The notes below the pieces were generated by a model. That model did no database searches. It had not been told where the DNA came from and saw only the letters and a list, made by a program, of their open reading frames with translations. Both the position numbers and the translations under genes were made by a program. A DNA stretch of 8,370 bases from Planctomycetota bacterium (GTDB lineage: Bacteria > Planctomycetota > Planctomycetia > Planctomycetales > Planctomycetaceae). The stretch is from contig JAPLOC010001239.1 of NCBI GenBank assembly GCA_026692825.1, positions 1 through 8,370 on the forward strand. The letters run 5' to 3'. Below, one piece after another: positions 7,201 through 8,370 of this stretch (its first letter is position 1; each line of letters begins with the position of its first letter).

Positions 7201-7564
7201 TGTCCGCATCGCCCGCATCCGACAGCCGTAGCCCCCGTTTCATCAAGGGGGGCGTCGCCGTCTCGCACGCAAATCGGATAGAACGTCAGGATTGTTTCCT
7301 TGCCTGTCATACGAGGACAGAAAGGCCTTTACTCTGACGAGCCTCCGTCGAGCTGGGCGAGCGCCTCTCGACGCAACCCAGCTCTACAGCAGACGACATG
7401 ACGAATGGTGAATTCGTCCCCTTAGCCGGTTGGTAGCCGGTTTACCGGGTGTCGCCTTGCGACAGAAGACCACCACAAACGTTGAACGATCATAGACAGT
7501 CGATGGACCTATCCTTGTCCATCTAGGCCGATCAAATACCGTTTTTTCAAACACGATTCAATTT

Positions 7565-8370
7565 CTATTTTGGTGGGGACCGTTTCAGGAGATCGGTGTT
7601 CCGCAGGTAACCCACCACAATCTCCTTGAGCAGCATTTCGGCAAACACTGTGGTACCGAATTTGCGGTACTTGTCGACGAGTTCGGTGCTCCCGGCAGCG
7701 ATCGCCTCCGCTTCAAGAGCTGTCCGCTCTTTCTCGGGGAGACTTTCCCAATACGCCAGTGCCGCCCGCCGCGATGCGGATTGCTGCTCAGACTCTTGCC
7801 GCTGGGCGAGTGCTTCTTTCTTCACTTTTGCTTCGGCTGCAACCCGTTTCCCATGCTCCGCTTTGCTGACAAACCCCGTGGGAAGTCGATAGTCCTCGCG
7901 GATGGCTGCAGCCAGATATCCCGAGGAGTTTTTCGAGATTCGCTTGTCGTTTCGTTCGACGAGCCAATCGTGCAGTTCGATCTTTTCTGTGATCCGCTCA
8001 GCCGGGAAGTCACGGACCAGGTCGGCCGCAATCGTCGTTCGAACCCCTCGTTCCATCAGTTCGACGACCAGCGGCGGAGTCGATTCGTCGGTGACAGCAA
8101 CCGTCGTACCTTGCTCCTGCCGGTAAAGCACAATCTCCCACTCGCCGTGAGAGCGGCGTACAAATCGGTTGCTCGCAGGTTGCGGTACGAGAAACCCGAT
8201 CGATTCCAGTTCCTCCAGGGCCGGAGTCAGTTTTCGCTTGAGTTGAGCGTTGTCATACGATCGAGCCAGGCCAACGTGTTCACAGGCAAAAACTCTCAAA
8301 TCCATGGCAAACCGCTTGGCTCGGTAGAATCGCTTATCCAGGAACCGATATGCCTGGCGTGCGGCAGGGA
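7565..8370 (-). CDS. Plasmid replication initiator protein A (RPA-type), N-terminus cut by window edge
   Basis: The frame is open to the right edge and ends with TAG at 7565. About 268 codons are present and the start is outside. Residues encoded at the edge read RQAYRFLDKRFYRAKRF, followed by DLRVFACEHVGLARSYDN and QLKRKLTPALEELESIGFLV. This is the signature of replication initiator protein A (Pfam RPA), found on broad-host-range and alphaproteobacterial plasmids and often on planctomycete ones; the block is probably a winged-helix DNA-binding domain. The protein should bind origin repeats and start plasmid replication. The C-terminal half has a charged helix likely to form a coiled coil (KRVAAEAKVKKEALAQRQES, then EQQSASRRAALAYWESLPEKE), and the end is FAEMLLKEIVVGYLRNTDLL. 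An internal ATG at 8305 lies within the conserved block and is not the true start. The same strand continues directly into the hairpin-rich RNA region. Confidence 0.78.
   Translation of the reverse strand, partial: PAARQAYRFLDKRFYRAKRFAMDLRVFACEHVGLARSYDNAQLKRKLTPALEELESIGFLVPQPASNRFVRRSHGEWEIVLYRQEQGTTVAVTDESTPPLVVELMERGVRTTIAADLVRDFPAERITEKIELHDWLVERNDKRISKNSSGYLAAAIREDYRLPTGFVSKAEHGKRVAAEAKVKKEALAQRQESEQQSASRRAALAYWESLPEKERTALEAEAIAAGSTELVDKYRKFGTTVFAEMLLKEIVVGYLRNTDLLKRSPPK

Larger units (their letters stand above)
6034..7530 (-). ncRNA. Candidate large structured non-coding RNA (about 1.3-1.5 kb), class not recognised
   Basis: No credible protein gene fits here; open frames are short, unlike known proteins, and interrupted by hairpins. 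Perfect stems occur throughout: 7502-7523 (7 pairs), 7450-7464 (6), 7400-7418 (7), 7350-7384 (8, with an inner stem), 7304-7320 (5), 7231-7253 (6), 7172-7191 (8, nested in 7166-7200), 7127-7143 (7), 7044-7061 (7), 7024-7041 (7), 6900-6929 (6, with an inner GCC/GGC stem), 6827-6841 (6), 6802-6817 (6), 6672-6690 (6), 6518-6537 (8), 6379-6401 (10, extended to 6372-6407), 6320-6337 (7), 6258-6274 (7), 6230-6257 (11) and 6044-6067 (10). Read on the minus strand, loops include GCAA, GUGA, GGGA twice, GGAA and GGA, a set typical of folded RNA; the plus strand gives pyrimidine-rich loops. This sets the direction. It lies between a plasmid initiator gene and a basic protein on the same strand. Group II intron domain V and a reverse transcriptase are absent. 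The ends are approximate. Confidence 0.6.

Noticed and set aside
6551..7337. Open frames of 109-179 codons in the hairpin region on both strands
   Set aside because: They run through many perfect inverted repeats, lack ribosome binding sites, and resemble no protein I know.
7420..7450. Repeated AGCCGGTT as iterons
   Set aside because: Only two copies are visible and one of them contributes to a small hairpin; too few for an iteron array.
6034..7530. Group II intron
   Set aside because: Size and hairpin density suggested it, but I find no domain V (a GAGC/GTTC-type 34-base hairpin) on the minus strand here or in 5160-5330, and no reverse transcriptase or maturase.
6034..7560. CRISPR array
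   Set aside because: The hairpins differ from one another; there is no regularly spaced identical repeat.

Overview
The window looks like accessory or plasmid DNA from a planctomycete (Planctomycetota). I infer this from a RepA-type plasmid initiator at the right edge, an N12-class adenine methylase/helicase at the left edge, and three small proteins whose motifs I remember from planctomycete genomes. No rRNA, tRNA or taxonomic marker gene is present, so the phylum is an inference and the species is unknown. Nearly everything is on the minus strand; one small gene (4830-5156) is on the plus strand.

Layout, left to right in window coordinates. Positions 1-3203 (minus) hold one very large gene, broken into two frames: an N6-adenine methyltransferase part (703-3203) and a DEAH/SNF2-like helicase part (1-766, running off the left edge). 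The break at about 766 looks like an internal deletion that also shifts the frame. A second one-base lesion probably sits at the start codon near 3203, so the gene looks like a decaying pseudogene. Just upstream, 3222-3539 (minus) encodes a 105-residue helical protein that is probably the first gene of the same transcription unit. Positions 3540-4150 hold no convincing intact gene. 4151-4603 (minus) encodes a small secreted cysteine-rich protein. It diverges from 4830-5156 (plus), a 108-residue protein with an acidic tail that may bind nucleic acid. 5330-6022 (minus) encodes a 230-residue, arginine-rich protein of unknown function.

The most striking part is 6034-7530. This is about 1.5 kb without a credible protein gene, packed with more than twenty perfect or near-perfect hairpins. 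Read on the minus strand, many of their loops are GNRA tetraloops (GCAA, GUGA, GGGA) or short purine loops. On the plus strand these become pyrimidine-rich loops that are not known stable motifs. This points to a large structured RNA transcribed leftwards. It ends just before the very strong Shine-Dalgarno of the 230-residue basic protein, so RNA and protein may form one unit. I find no reverse transcriptase and no group II intron domain V, and cannot assign it to a known large-RNA class. It is the best candidate for an undescribed system here. The main alternative is a replication-origin or replication-control region, because it lies directly downstream of the initiator gene (7565 to the right edge, minus).
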